From the NCBI GenBank assembly GCA_016710265.1, contig JADJJL010000006.1, positions 496,001-560,000 of the forward strand: 64,000 nucleotides of DNA, given 5' to 3'. The translations under genes were made by a program, and so were the position numbers. Shown here one piece after another: positions 17,174 through 25,362 of the stretch. The DNA is from Saprospiraceae bacterium (GTDB lineage Bacteria; Bacteroidota; Bacteroidia; Chitinophagales; Saprospiraceae). The notes beneath the pieces are model-generated. The model was not told the origin of the DNA, did not search any database, and worked only from the letters and a program-made list of their open reading frames with translations. Within the stretch, counting starts at the first letter, position 1. Each line of letters opens with the position of its first letter.

Positions 17174-17704
17174 TTATTTTTTTTCCGGAATAAATACCAA
17201 CGACACACTGTTCATGCAGTATCTCAAGCCTGTAGGTTTTGGGCCATCCTCAAAGACATGCCCCAAATGACCATCGCATCTTGCACAGACAACTTCAGTT
17301 CTTTTCATTCCATGGCTTATATCTGTATTTTCTGTGACCAGATCAGCTCGTAGAGGTTTGAAAAAACTTGGCCAACCAGTGCCTGATTCAAATTTTGTAT
17401 TTGAATTAAACAAAGGTAATCCACATCCAGCACAACAGTAGGTACCTGTTTCATGGTTGTCCCAATATTTTCCTGAAAAGGCTCGCTCTGTACCTTGTTC
17501 TCTTAAAACATAATATTGCGTTTCATCCAACTTCTTTTTCCATTCCTGTTCTGATAAATTCCATTTGACTATTTTTTCAGGAATTTCTTTTGAAGCTTGT
17601 ACAGTGGCGGGTGGAGTAGGACTTGTGGCTTCTTTGCTTTTGTTTTGACAACTGACAGTTGATACAAGAAGGCAATAAATTCCAATAAAATTAATGATTT
17701 TCAT
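17174..17704 (-). CDS. msrB: Peptide methionine (R)-S-oxide reductase, lipoprotein form
   Basis: This enzyme of 176 residues reduces methionine-R-sulfoxide in proteins. A lipoprotein signal with lipobox VSC at about 17-19 places it in the envelope. The catalytic domain (about 50-175) shows both zinc pairs, CAGC and CARC, plus GTGWPSF, GHLGHVFEDGP, and RYCMNSVSL with the active-site cysteine. Its start overlaps the end of the upstream membrane protein by 14 bases, so it is probably the last or near-last gene of the rimO operon. A periplasmic repair role is likely from the leader. Confidence 0.95.
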   Translation of the reverse strand: MKIINFIGIYCLLVSTVSCQNKSKEATSPTPPATVQASKEIPEKIVKWNLSEQEWKKKLDETQYYVLREQGTERAFSGKYWDNHETGTYCCAGCGLPLFNSNTKFESGTGWPSFFKPLRADLVTENTDISHGMKRTEVVCARCDGHLGHVFEDGPKPTGLRYCMNSVSLVFIPEKK

Positions 17705-18134
17705 TTCTCAATTTTTGTTCTTGACGTAATGCGATTTCAACAATTTTTCTAATTAAACTGACCAAACTTAGGAATAGAATAAAAACCAAAGAAAAGACGA
17801 AAATGATCCATGAATAGGTTTTAGCTTCAAAAACGGAAATGCCAGATATAAATTTTCCTACAAGGATTCCACTTGCCACCAGAAATACATAGCCATAAAC
17901 AGAATCTCTATAATATATCAATTTATGTTGCTGGTTCATTCCAAATGCAATATTGAAAATGATGTAGAACAACAACATGGCAGTGGTAAGTGTCCAAATA
18001 TCCATTTTTTCGAAACTGCCAGGTGAGACCAAGCTAAAAATTAAATGGATAAGTGCTGTAAGCACAATGATTAAAACACAAAAAATGGATTGATACCAAG
18101 GTTTAATTTTAAAAAGTGCAAGGTACTTTTGCAT
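17691..18134 (-). CDS. Four-helix membrane protein of unknown function
   Basis: A small protein of 147 residues with four predicted membrane helices at about 16-36, 46-65, 78-98 and 108-128, and a positively charged C-terminal tail (RKIVEIALRQEQKLR). No family motif was recognised. It lies three bases after the rimO stop and overlaps msrB by 14 bases, so it is clearly part of that transcription unit. A partnership with the envelope MsrB is conceivable, but only from position. Confidence 0.7.
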   Translation of the reverse strand: MQKYLALFKIKPWYQSIFCVLIIVLTALIHLIFSLVSPGSFEKMDIWTLTTAMLLFYIIFNIAFGMNQQHKLIYYRDSVYGYVFLVASGILVGKFISGISVFEAKTYSWIIFVFSLVFILFLSLVSLIRKIVEIALRQEQKLRNENH

Positions 18135-18137
18135 GCT

Positions 18138-19448
18138 TTAAACTATACTTGCAAATAAATCAAAATGATGCGCATCATGGATTTTGGCGTGGACAAAATC
18201 TCCAATTCTAAGGTATGAATCATGTTTAATGTACACTTCATTGTCAACTTCCGGACTATCGGAGTATGTTCTTCCAACGTATTGGCCATTGTCTTTACGA
18301 TCAATTAATACTTTAAATTCCTGACCAATTTTTCTTTCGTTTAGTTCCAGGGAAATTGTCTCTTGGATAGACATTAAAGTATGAGCGCGGTATTCTTTTA
18401 TTTCTGGAGAAATCACGTCTTCAAATAATTGTGCGCTGGTATCTTCTTCATGAGAATATTGAAAAACGCCCAATCTGTCAAATTTCATCTTTTTTACAAA
18501 TTCACAAAGCTCTTTAAAATCTTCCTCCGTTTCTGTTGGAAAACCGACCAACATGGTAGTGCGTATACTAACACCCGGAATTGTATTTCGAATATTTTGT
18601 ATAAGATCAGTGCTCTCTTTTTTGGTAATTTGTCGACGCATGTCTTTTAATACCTTGTCAGAAATATGCTGAAGGGGTATGTCAATATAATTACAAATTT
18701 TATCTTGATCTCTGATCACATCTAAAACTTCCAATGGAAATTTCGATGGATAGGCATAATGCAATCTGATCCATTCTATTCCTTCTACGGCACAAAGTTC
18801 ATTGAGTAGTTGTGATAATTTTCGCTCTTTATACAGATCAAGTCCGTAATAGGTTAATTCCTGTGCGATCAATATTAGTTCTTTTACACCTTGCGCCGCT
18901 AAATTTTGGGCTTCCTTTACAAGTTTTTCTATAGGTACGCTAATGTGTTTTCCACGCATCAATGGAATCGCACAAAAGGAACAGGTACGATTACAGCCTT
19001 CTGAAATTTTAAAATAAGCATAATGGGAAGGAGTGCTTAAGAAACGTTCACCCACTAACTCGTGCTGATAATTGGCATTGAGTTTATTAAGCAGTGCCGG
19101 CATTTCCATGGTCCCAAAAAAAGCATCCACCTCAGGAATTTCTGCTTCTAGATTGTCTTTGTACCTTTGGGAGAGACAACCCGTCACGTATAATTTTTGA
19201 ATAGAGCCTTTAGACTTAAGTTTGGCGTAAGTAAGGATGGTCTCAATGGATTCTTCCTTAGCCCGATCAATGAACCCACAAGTATTGATGATGACAATCT
19301 CAGAATGTTTTTTACCAGTCGGGTTGTGTTCTACATGGTATTCATTAAAATCAAGTTGATGCATCAGATTTTCAGAATCCACCAAATTTTTGGAACAACC
19401 TAAGGTAATGAGTTGAACTTTTTCTGTACGATATGATCTGGTTTTCAA
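18138..19448 (-). CDS. rimO: Ribosomal protein S12 methylthiotransferase
   Basis: A radical-SAM enzyme of 436 residues that adds a methylthio group to an aspartate of ribosomal protein S12. The N-terminal UPF0004 cysteines are in LGCSKN and NTCGFIDRAKEES, and the radical-SAM cluster motif is CNRTCSFC. The C-terminal TRAM domain ends the protein. The start is taken as TTG at 19448 because this gives MKTRSYRTEKVQLITLGC, the usual RimO N-terminus, and because a TATCTTTG box at 19473-19480 lies just upstream; the ATG at 19511 would lie upstream of that box. It heads an operon with the membrane protein and msrB. Confidence 0.95.
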   Translation of the reverse strand: MKTRSYRTEKVQLITLGCSKNLVDSENLMHQLDFNEYHVEHNPTGKKHSEIVIINTCGFIDRAKEESIETILTYAKLKSKGSIQKLYVTGCLSQRYKDNLEAEIPEVDAFFGTMEMPALLNKLNANYQHELVGERFLSTPSHYAYFKISEGCNRTCSFCAIPLMRGKHISVPIEKLVKEAQNLAAQGVKELILIAQELTYYGLDLYKERKLSQLLNELCAVEGIEWIRLHYAYPSKFPLEVLDVIRDQDKICNYIDIPLQHISDKVLKDMRRQITKKESTDLIQNIRNTIPGVSIRTTMLVGFPTETEEDFKELCEFVKKMKFDRLGVFQYSHEEDTSAQLFEDVISPEIKEYRAHTLMSIQETISLELNERKIGQEFKVLIDRKDNGQYVGRTYSDSPEVDNEVYIKHDSYLRIGDFVHAKIHDAHHFDLFASIV

Positions 19449-19472
19449 ACTTTCAATTTTTGGATAGAATAA

Positions 19473-19480
19473 CAAAGATA
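19473..19480 (-). promoter_or_regulatory. -7 box TATCTTTG for rimO
   Basis: Exact TAnnTTTG match on the minus strand, 24 bases before TTG 19448. It argues against the further upstream ATG at 19511. Confidence 0.5.
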
Positions 19481-19594
19481 GTTTAATCAAATGCGAAACT
19501 GAAACAATCAATTAAGCAGTTACGTTCATTTTAGATATCTTTTAATAGTATGGGTAATTGGCAAAGAATAAGTTTAAACGCTTAAAAATTTAAA

Positions 19595-20236
19595 ATGTTG
19601 AATATCAAATATTTAATCTTGTTTTTTGGAGTTTTATCCACATTGAATTCCAATGCTCAACTTGGCTTAGGGATGCAGTTGGAGTTGCAAAGTCTGACTC
19701 TTAACAACTTGTCTTCCAATGACATCGGGAATAGATTTTCCGTTCAGTATATGTTGAGATTAAAAAATGCGAGGGTCGAGTTTTTACCCGGAGTCAGCAT
19801 TGGCTGGGGAAATACCATCTTATTGGCTGAAACAGATCGCTCCATCCAATATGGCGAATTTTCGCCCCAAATTCAAGTTCCAGTGTTAATTTATCCTTTT
19901 GATTTTAAAAATGATTGCAACTGCCCAACCTTTAAAAAATCGGGTAATCCGGTTTCTAAGGGCTTGCACCTGATAGGATCGGTGGCCTTTCGATATTTGG
20001 TAAGGGATTTTAACGGAGTAGGGTTTAAGCATCAAGTCTTTCCGATTGGTGCTGGGTTTGGGATGGATTTTGGGATGAGTCCCTATTTTACCCTTTCTCC
20101 ATTTATGATGTTTCAATATGTATTTTCTGACAAAATTTTGGATGGAAATGCAGAAGTGCAAATCAATCGGAAGGAATTTGTTTTTGGTTTAAGAGGACAA
20201 TTTCACAAGGATGAAAAGCGCAAAAGAAGAAGATAG
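19595..20236 (+). CDS. Outer-membrane beta-barrel-like protein
   Basis: A secreted protein of 213 residues. The first 22 residues form a signal peptide ending at SNAQ. The rest alternates hydrophobic and polar residues in strands (RFSVQYMLRL, VEFLPGVSIGWG, GLHLIGSVAFRYLVRDF, EFVFGLRGQFH), as in small outer-membrane barrels. There are two cysteines in NDCNCP. The end is very basic (KDEKRKRRR), unusual for a barrel tail. No specific family was recognised. Its TAG abuts the stop of the convergent TrmH-family gene with no spacer. Confidence 0.6.
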   Translation: MLNIKYLILFFGVLSTLNSNAQLGLGMQLELQSLTLNNLSSNDIGNRFSVQYMLRLKNARVEFLPGVSIGWGNTILLAETDRSIQYGEFSPQIQVPVLIYPFDFKNDCNCPTFKKSGNPVSKGLHLIGSVAFRYLVRDFNGVGFKHQVFPIGAGFGMDFGMSPYFTLSPFMMFQYVFSDKILDGNAEVQINRKEFVFGLRGQFHKDEKRKRRR

Positions 20237-20773
20237 CTAGAAACTAATTCCGGCGTAAAAATGCCATGAAATGATTCCTGCGGCCACACTGACATTTAAG
20301 GAATGTTTGGTTCCATTTTGTGGTATTTCGATACATTCATCCACCTGTTGAAGCAAGGATTCTGAGACACCATCGACTTCATTTCCCAAAATGATTAAGT
20401 ACTTTTGATTTTTGTCTATTTGGTAATTCTGCAAAGGAATACTTGAACTGGTTTGTTCCAATGCTATGATTTTATATCCCTCTTTTTTTAATTTTAAAAT
20501 GTATTCGATTTCATCCTCTACTTCCAACCAAGGCACACTGTCTGTAGCTCCAATCGCTGTTTTTTGAATTTCTTTGTGAGGAGGTTTTACTGTATATCCA
20601 CCCAAGGCTATTGCTTCAAAAGCAAATGAATCCGCTATTCTGAATATGGAGCCCACATTATGGCCGGACCTGATGCGGTCTGCCATCAGAATAATGCCTA
20701 ACTTTGGCTGCGTTTTGTATTGCGCAATATCTGGTCTTTTTAATTCGTGGGTGTGGAGTTTGATAAAAGTCAT
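20237..20773 (-). CDS. SpoU/TrmH-family RNA 2'-O-methyltransferase
   Basis: A knotted SPOUT methyltransferase of 178 residues. The three SpoU motifs are visible: NVGSIFRIADSF with the catalytic Asn and Arg region, YLIILGNEVDGVS, and IEIPQNGTKHSLNVSVAAGI, which form the SAM-binding trefoil knot. It lacks the extra N-terminal domain of rRNA-specific homologues, and its size fits TrmL or TrmH-like tRNA enzymes, but the target nucleotide cannot be told from the sequence. A TAGCTTTG box lies 16 bases upstream of its start. Confidence 0.9.
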   Translation of the reverse strand: MTFIKLHTHELKRPDIAQYKTQPKLGIILMADRIRSGHNVGSIFRIADSFAFEAIALGGYTVKPPHKEIQKTAIGATDSVPWLEVEDEIEYILKLKKEGYKIIALEQTSSSIPLQNYQIDKNQKYLIILGNEVDGVSESLLQQVDECIEIPQNGTKHSLNVSVAAGIISWHFYAGISF

Positions 20774-22282
20774 TTTTTTAAATTAGGCTCAAAGCTAAAA
20801 ATATCAAAGCAAGATTGCTTATATATTATCATGCCCTTCATCTATATTTTGTATTGGGGCTTTGAACCCAATTGTGGGGATATGACGGAGATTATTCCAG
20901 CCATTAAAAACTTAACTTATCCGGAACTTTATCCAAAGGACTTTTATCTAAATTTTACAGAAAAATTGATTTGGTATGAACGGAGCTCTGTTCTGAGGAC
21001 TTTATATTTGGTGTATATGATACATCCCTTTTTATTAAATTTGGTTTGGTATCTAATTGCGCTTGTTTTTTTGTATGGAATTAAAAATTTGGGTCAGTAT
21101 TTTGGTATAAATTCCATGGCTATCATTTTTATACAATTGATCATTTTGTTTGTCATTCCATATACAGCTGTAGGCGAAAATGAGTTGTTTTATTCAGTCT
21201 TATCAGGATCAGTATTCGCGAAAACCTTAGGTCTTTGGGCAGTCGTGTATTTTTTAAACAACAAATATTTAATTGGTTTTCTTTTTTTGGGAATTTCGGT
21301 TTGGTTTCAATCTTTGGTAGGCTTACAATTGGGTTTAATTTTGGGAATAATTGCACTTATCTTGTATTTAAAAAAGGAGATCTTATTTGCAAAATTATGG
21401 AAGAGTATTGCTGTGTTTTTGATTATAGTGCTGCCTTGTTTGGCTTTGTTTTTCATCTCGAGTTCTTCATTTCATGAGCACACTAATTTATTTCAAGAAT
21501 TGATTGAATTTAGAATTGGTCATCATTTTTATATCCAATATACAGCATGGTATCATATCTTGTTTTTTTATCTGATGCTCCTATTTGGTTTGATTTTTTG
21601 GAGATCAGAAAATTCTAAGGTATTTTATTTTCTAATTGTACAGCAATTATTCATGATAGGTTATATGATTGCACAATTCACATCGAACCCATCTATTATT
21701 TTGCAAACGCAATGGTTAAAAACGACGATATGGGTGGAACTATTTTTTGTGTTAGGCCTGTTTAAATACTCGATTAAGTTTAAAATTTTTAATTTTAAGC
21801 CAGCTTATTTAATTGCAGGATTGATCCTTGTTATAATTGTTGGAGCATGGAAATTTAATAAGAGAAAAGATTTTAATAAAGATGAAAAGTTATTGGCAGA
21901 ATGGGTAAAACTGCATACAGATACCGCTTCATTGTTTATGATTCCTCCACAATTCAATTGTTTTAAATCCATTTCGGAGAGATCTGTTTGGGTCGATTAT
22001 AAATCTGTTTGTCATCAAACCGCCTATTTGGCACCCTGGTATGATCGTATTAATTTACTTTATGGAATCGGCCTGAATGACCGTCGAGCATGCTTAAACT
22101 TAATGGAAAAGGCCAATGATCATTATCAATCCTTGTCAATAAATCAGATCAAGGATTTTTGTCAGAAGTATGCAGTTCAATATTTTATTTTAAATACTTC
22201 CAGAGCTGCTGATTTCGAAAATAGTCAGATTATTTATAAAAATGAAACTTACTGTATCGTAAGCTGTAAATCAGTTTTTTGA
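20747..22282 (+). CDS. Polytopic membrane protein, DUF6798/glycosyltransferase-like
   Basis: A protein of up to 511 residues with about ten hydrophobic helices and a soluble C-terminal part from about 370. An early loop holds WGFEPNCGDMTEIIP, and the C-terminal part has FMIPPQFNCFKSISERSVWVDYKSVCHQ, a layout that recalls uncharacterised polytopic families such as DUF6798 and GT-C glycosyltransferases; this is a tentative comparison. The start is uncertain: ATG 20747 lies inside the divergent TrmH-family gene, whereas ATG 20831 avoids overlap but cuts into the first helix. Both give the same stop. Confidence 0.65.
   Translation: MGVEFDKSHFFKLGSKLKISKQDCLYIIMPFIYILYWGFEPNCGDMTEIIPAIKNLTYPELYPKDFYLNFTEKLIWYERSSVLRTLYLVYMIHPFLLNLVWYLIALVFLYGIKNLGQYFGINSMAIIFIQLIILFVIPYTAVGENELFYSVLSGSVFAKTLGLWAVVYFLNNKYLIGFLFLGISVWFQSLVGLQLGLILGIIALILYLKKEILFAKLWKSIAVFLIIVLPCLALFFISSSSFHEHTNLFQELIEFRIGHHFYIQYTAWYHILFFYLMLLFGLIFWRSENSKVFYFLIVQQLFMIGYMIAQFTSNPSIILQTQWLKTTIWVELFFVLGLFKYSIKFKIFNFKPAYLIAGLILVIIVGAWKFNKRKDFNKDEKLLAEWVKLHTDTASLFMIPPQFNCFKSISERSVWVDYKSVCHQTAYLAPWYDRINLLYGIGLNDRRACLNLMEKANDHYQSLSINQIKDFCQKYAVQYFILNTSRAADFENSQIIYKNETYCIVSCKSVF
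20790..20797 (-). promoter_or_regulatory. -7 box TAGCTTTG for the TrmH-family gene
   Basis: Exact TAnnTTTG match on the minus strand, 16 bases before the ATG at 20773. It would lie inside the divergent membrane-protein gene if that starts at 20747. Confidence 0.45.
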
Positions 22283-22305
22283 TCTCTGAATTAAATTTAG
22301 GATCT

Positions 22306-23913
22306 TTATTTCTTCTTATTTTTTATACAGTGGAGAACAAAATTTACAAACAGAGGATGAGGATTTTCAACGGTGCTTTTCAATTCCGGATGAAACTGAA
22401 CTCCAACAAACCAAGGATGATTTTTAAGTTCGATGATTTCAACAAGGTTTTTAGCTGGGTTGATACCACTGGCCACCATACCGTGTTCATTAAATTCCTT
22501 TAAATACTTACTGTTAAACTCATAACGGTGTCTGTGGCGTTCTGAGATCTGACTTTTTTTATAAGCTTGAAAGGCTTTAGATCCTTTGATGAGTTTGCAA
22601 TCATATGCTCCTAATCTCATCGTTCCACCTTTTTTGGTCACCGTGAGTTGATCGGGCATAATATGAATCACCGGATTTTTAGTTTTAGGATTTACCTCAG
22701 TAGATGCAGCATTTTTTAAATGCATTACATTTCTTGCAAATTCAACAACAGCGCATTGCATACCCAAACAAATTCCCAGAAATGGAATTTTATTTTCTCT
22801 TGCAAATTTAATCGATTCAATTTTTCCTTCAATACCCCTTTCACCAAAACCCGGAGCAACTAAAAGTCCATCTAAACCAGATAATTCTGACTTCAATGAT
22901 TTTGGATTTTCAAGAGACTCTGAATGAATGGCTTTTACATTGACCTTGCATTGATTTGCAGCGCCGGAGTGAATAAAAGATTCATAAATGGACTTATATG
23001 CATCAGGCAGTTCGTTGTATTTTCCAATAAGCCCAATGGTCACTTCATGAATGGGATGTCTAAGATTTTTTAAAAATTCTCTCCAAGCTTTTAATTCCGG
23101 AATCCCTTTGGATTTAAGTTTTAGTTCTTTTAATACTCTGATATCCAATTTCTCTTTTAACATCAGTAAAGGCACTTCGTAGATGGTGTCCGCATCTAAG
23201 GCTTCGATGACATTTTCCTTCTTGAGATTACAAAAAAGGGCTAATTTTTGTCGTATATCGTCTGAAATGGGTTTTTCAGTTCGGCAGACCAAAATATTGG
23301 GTTGCACTCCGGACTCTTGAAGTTCTTTTACAGAATGCTGTGTAGGTTTGGTTTTTAGTTCTTTGGCAGCAGCCAAGTAAGGTATCAAAGTTAAATGGAC
23401 TGTACAATAATGATGTTCGCCAAGTTCCATGCGAAGTTGTCTTAAAGCCTCTAAATAGGGCAAGGACTCAATATCACCAACAGTTCCACCCAATTCTGTA
23501 ATGATGATGTCAAAACCTTTTTCCGAAAGCATCAACATCCTTCTTTTGATTTCATCAGTAATATGGGGAATCACTTGCACCGTTTTACCTAGAAATTCAC
23601 CAGCCCTCTCTTTATTGATCACGGTTTGATAAATTCTGCCGGTAGTCACATTGTTGGCCTGAGAAGTCGAAATATTTAAAAACCGTTCATAATGACCTAA
23701 ATCAAGATCGGTTTCAGCCCCATCATCGGTAACATAACATTCACCGTGTTCATAAGGATTGAGAGTGCCCGGGTCGACATTGATGTAAGGGTCAAATTTT
23801 TGGATGGTAACTTTAAAACCATGACCTTGGAGTAATTTGGCCAGAGAGGCGGCAATAATGCCTTTTCCTAAAGAAGAAGTAACTCCTCCCGTAACAAATA
23901 TATATTTAGTCAT
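22306..23913 (-). CDS. pyrG: CTP synthase
   Basis: An enzyme of 535 residues that makes CTP from UTP with ATP and glutamine. The N-terminal synthase domain begins KYIFVTGGVTSSLGKG and includes the KFDPYINVDPGTLNPYEHGE block; the C-terminal class I amidotransferase domain has the nucleophile Cys in FLGICLGMQ and the His and Glu in VQFHPE. Length is normal. The start is ATG 23913, since a TACCTTTG box at 23938-23945 overlaps the alternative ATG at 23940. With pyrR and pyrB nearby, this window holds several pyrimidine genes, although they are not in one operon. Confidence 0.97.
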   Translation of the reverse strand: MTKYIFVTGGVTSSLGKGIIAASLAKLLQGHGFKVTIQKFDPYINVDPGTLNPYEHGECYVTDDGAETDLDLGHYERFLNISTSQANNVTTGRIYQTVINKERAGEFLGKTVQVIPHITDEIKRRMLMLSEKGFDIIITELGGTVGDIESLPYLEALRQLRMELGEHHYCTVHLTLIPYLAAAKELKTKPTQHSVKELQESGVQPNILVCRTEKPISDDIRQKLALFCNLKKENVIEALDADTIYEVPLLMLKEKLDIRVLKELKLKSKGIPELKAWREFLKNLRHPIHEVTIGLIGKYNELPDAYKSIYESFIHSGAANQCKVNVKAIHSESLENPKSLKSELSGLDGLLVAPGFGERGIEGKIESIKFARENKIPFLGICLGMQCAVVEFARNVMHLKNAASTEVNPKTKNPVIHIMPDQLTVTKKGGTMRLGAYDCKLIKGSKAFQAYKKSQISERHRHRYEFNSKYLKEFNEHGMVASGINPAKNLVEIIELKNHPWFVGVQFHPELKSTVENPHPLFVNFVLHCIKNKKK

Positions 23914-23937
23914 TGGTGTATTTTTCGCTACGGGATA

Positions 23938-23945
23938 CAAAGGTA
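23938..23945 (-). promoter_or_regulatory. -7 box TACCTTTG for pyrG
   Basis: Exact TAnnTTTG match on the minus strand, 24 bases before ATG 23913. It overlaps the ATG at 23940 and so decides the start. Confidence 0.5.
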
Positions 23946-24003
23946 GGTCTATATTTTAAATTGAGACCATAAAATGAATTTTAAATCAAAAGAACTTCAA
24001 ATT

Positions 24004-24561
24004 TCATTTTTTTTTCCAACAATACCCAAAGTAAAAAATTAAGCCTAGTCCAAAGCCAAGTGCCCAACCCGAAAGTATGTCCAAAGGAAAGTGAACTCCA
24101 ATATATATTTGAGCAAAACCTATCAATAATGGCCATATTAAAAGTCCTATTCTCCAAGGATGCGTGATTTTACCCAAGCTTAAGTATAGAAAAAGCCCAA
24201 GTGCTGCGTGATTTGATGCATGAGAGGAAGGAAGGCTATAACCACCACTGCATCCTACCACTGGCTCAAATCGGTCTTTAAAATACAATTCCTGACAAGG
24301 ACGTGGGCGTTTGATCCATTTTTTTAAATAATTGCTGCTTAATTGATCAGAGATGCTGATCAACAATATCGTAAAAACCAAAATTTTTAAGACTCCTTGT
24401 TTTTGAAAAAAGAAGAGATACGAAATTAAAAACACATACAATGGAAACCAAAAATGTTTGTCTCTAAGCACCGCAAAAATAAAATCCAAAGAATCTTTCC
24501 TTAGATTTAGTTGTATCCATTCAAAAATCGTATGATCGATATAATTAATTTGGGACAGCAA
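24004..24561 (-). CDS. PAP2-family membrane phosphatase-like protein
   Basis: A protein of 185 residues with about five membrane helices. PAP2 motif 1 is KKWIKRPRP (about 80-88) and motif 2 is PSSHASNH (about 111-118) with His114. Motif 3 reads AQIYIGVHFPLD (about 150-161): His157 and Asp161 are kept, but the usual Arg of the SR pair is Gln151. It may still act on undecaprenyl or other lipid phosphates, or have reduced activity. The gene starts three bases after the methyltransferase stop, so the two are co-transcribed. Confidence 0.85.
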   Translation of the reverse strand: MLSQINYIDHTIFEWIQLNLRKDSLDFIFAVLRDKHFWFPLYVFLISYLFFFQKQGVLKILVFTILLISISDQLSSNYLKKWIKRPRPCQELYFKDRFEPVVGCSGGYSLPSSHASNHAALGLFLYLSLGKITHPWRIGLLIWPLLIGFAQIYIGVHFPLDILSGWALGFGLGLIFYFGYCWKKK

Positions 24562-24564
24562 TTT

Positions 24565-25299
24565 CTACTTTTTAACAAATACTGCAATTAAACGATCAGA
24601 TTGTAGAGGATGGAAGTCCTGCAAATAATAATCCCCAAAGGTGTAAACCATTTTGAGTCCAAAGGGCTCAAACAAAGCAATGATGTCTTTCATTTCATAA
24701 AGCCACACCCGCTCTTCAAATTGTTTCATTAGACCTTGATCGTTGATCAGAATTTGTTTAATAATTCGACCATTGGAGATGGATCTTTGAATTTTAAAGT
24801 GAACATTTTCAATTTGCTTTTCTTCCGATTCAATCAATGAATTGCGAATTTTAATAGCATTTAGAAAATCAAAGACAAGGAAACCTTCTTTTTTGATATT
24901 AGCAGAGAGACTATATGCTGCTTTAATCTCACTCTCAACCCTATCAAAATATCCAAAACTTGTAAAAAGACTCAAAACAATGTCAAAATAATTTATCCTA
25001 AAAAGCCTTCTCATGTCATGCTGATAAAAGGACAATCCTTCTTTTTGAAGAGGAAGTGCAGATGAAATGCATTCAGTTTGTATATCAATTCCAATGAGGT
25101 CGTACCCGTATTGAGACAAAGCTTCCGCATGTCTACCATTGCCGCATGCGACGTCCAAAATTTTAGCCGAGATGTTGGGATTCAATAAGTTAACTATATT
25201 TTTGGTAAACAGGTTTGCCTCATGCTCATTACGGCATTGGTACAATAGCTGACAATAATTTGTGCCGAACCATTTTTCAAACCATTCTTTTTCTTTCAT
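24565..25299 (-). CDS. SAM-dependent methyltransferase
   Basis: A class I methyltransferase of 244 residues. Motif I is ILDVACGNGRHAEAL at about 47-61, followed by YDLIGIDIQ at the end of strand 2, and FDIVLSLFTSFGYF in the motif IV area. The substrate is unknown; homologues of this size are often annotated only as class I methyltransferase. It is followed after three bases by the PAP2 gene, and diverges from glmM with about 60 bases between the starts. Confidence 0.85.
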   Translation of the reverse strand: MKEKEWFEKWFGTNYCQLLYQCRNEHEANLFTKNIVNLLNPNISAKILDVACGNGRHAEALSQYGYDLIGIDIQTECISSALPLQKEGLSFYQHDMRRLFRINYFDIVLSLFTSFGYFDRVESEIKAAYSLSANIKKEGFLVFDFLNAIKIRNSLIESEEKQIENVHFKIQRSISNGRIIKQILINDQGLMKQFEERVWLYEMKDIIALFEPFGLKMVYTFGDYYLQDFHPLQSDRLIAVFVKK

Positions 25300-25338
25300 T
25301 GAACCAAACTGACTTTCTCTTAGAAGCGGCCAAATTAA

Positions 25339-25346
25339 TACATTTG
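25339..25346 (+). promoter_or_regulatory. -7 box TACATTTG for glmM
   Basis: Exact TAnnTTTG match, 16 bases before the ATG at 25363. Confidence 0.45.
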
Positions 25347-25362
25347 CGACTTATTGTTTGAT

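Noticed and set aside
22279..22503. Plus-strand open frame after the polytopic membrane protein
   Set aside because: It lies over the 3' end of pyrG on the other strand and has no motif of its own.
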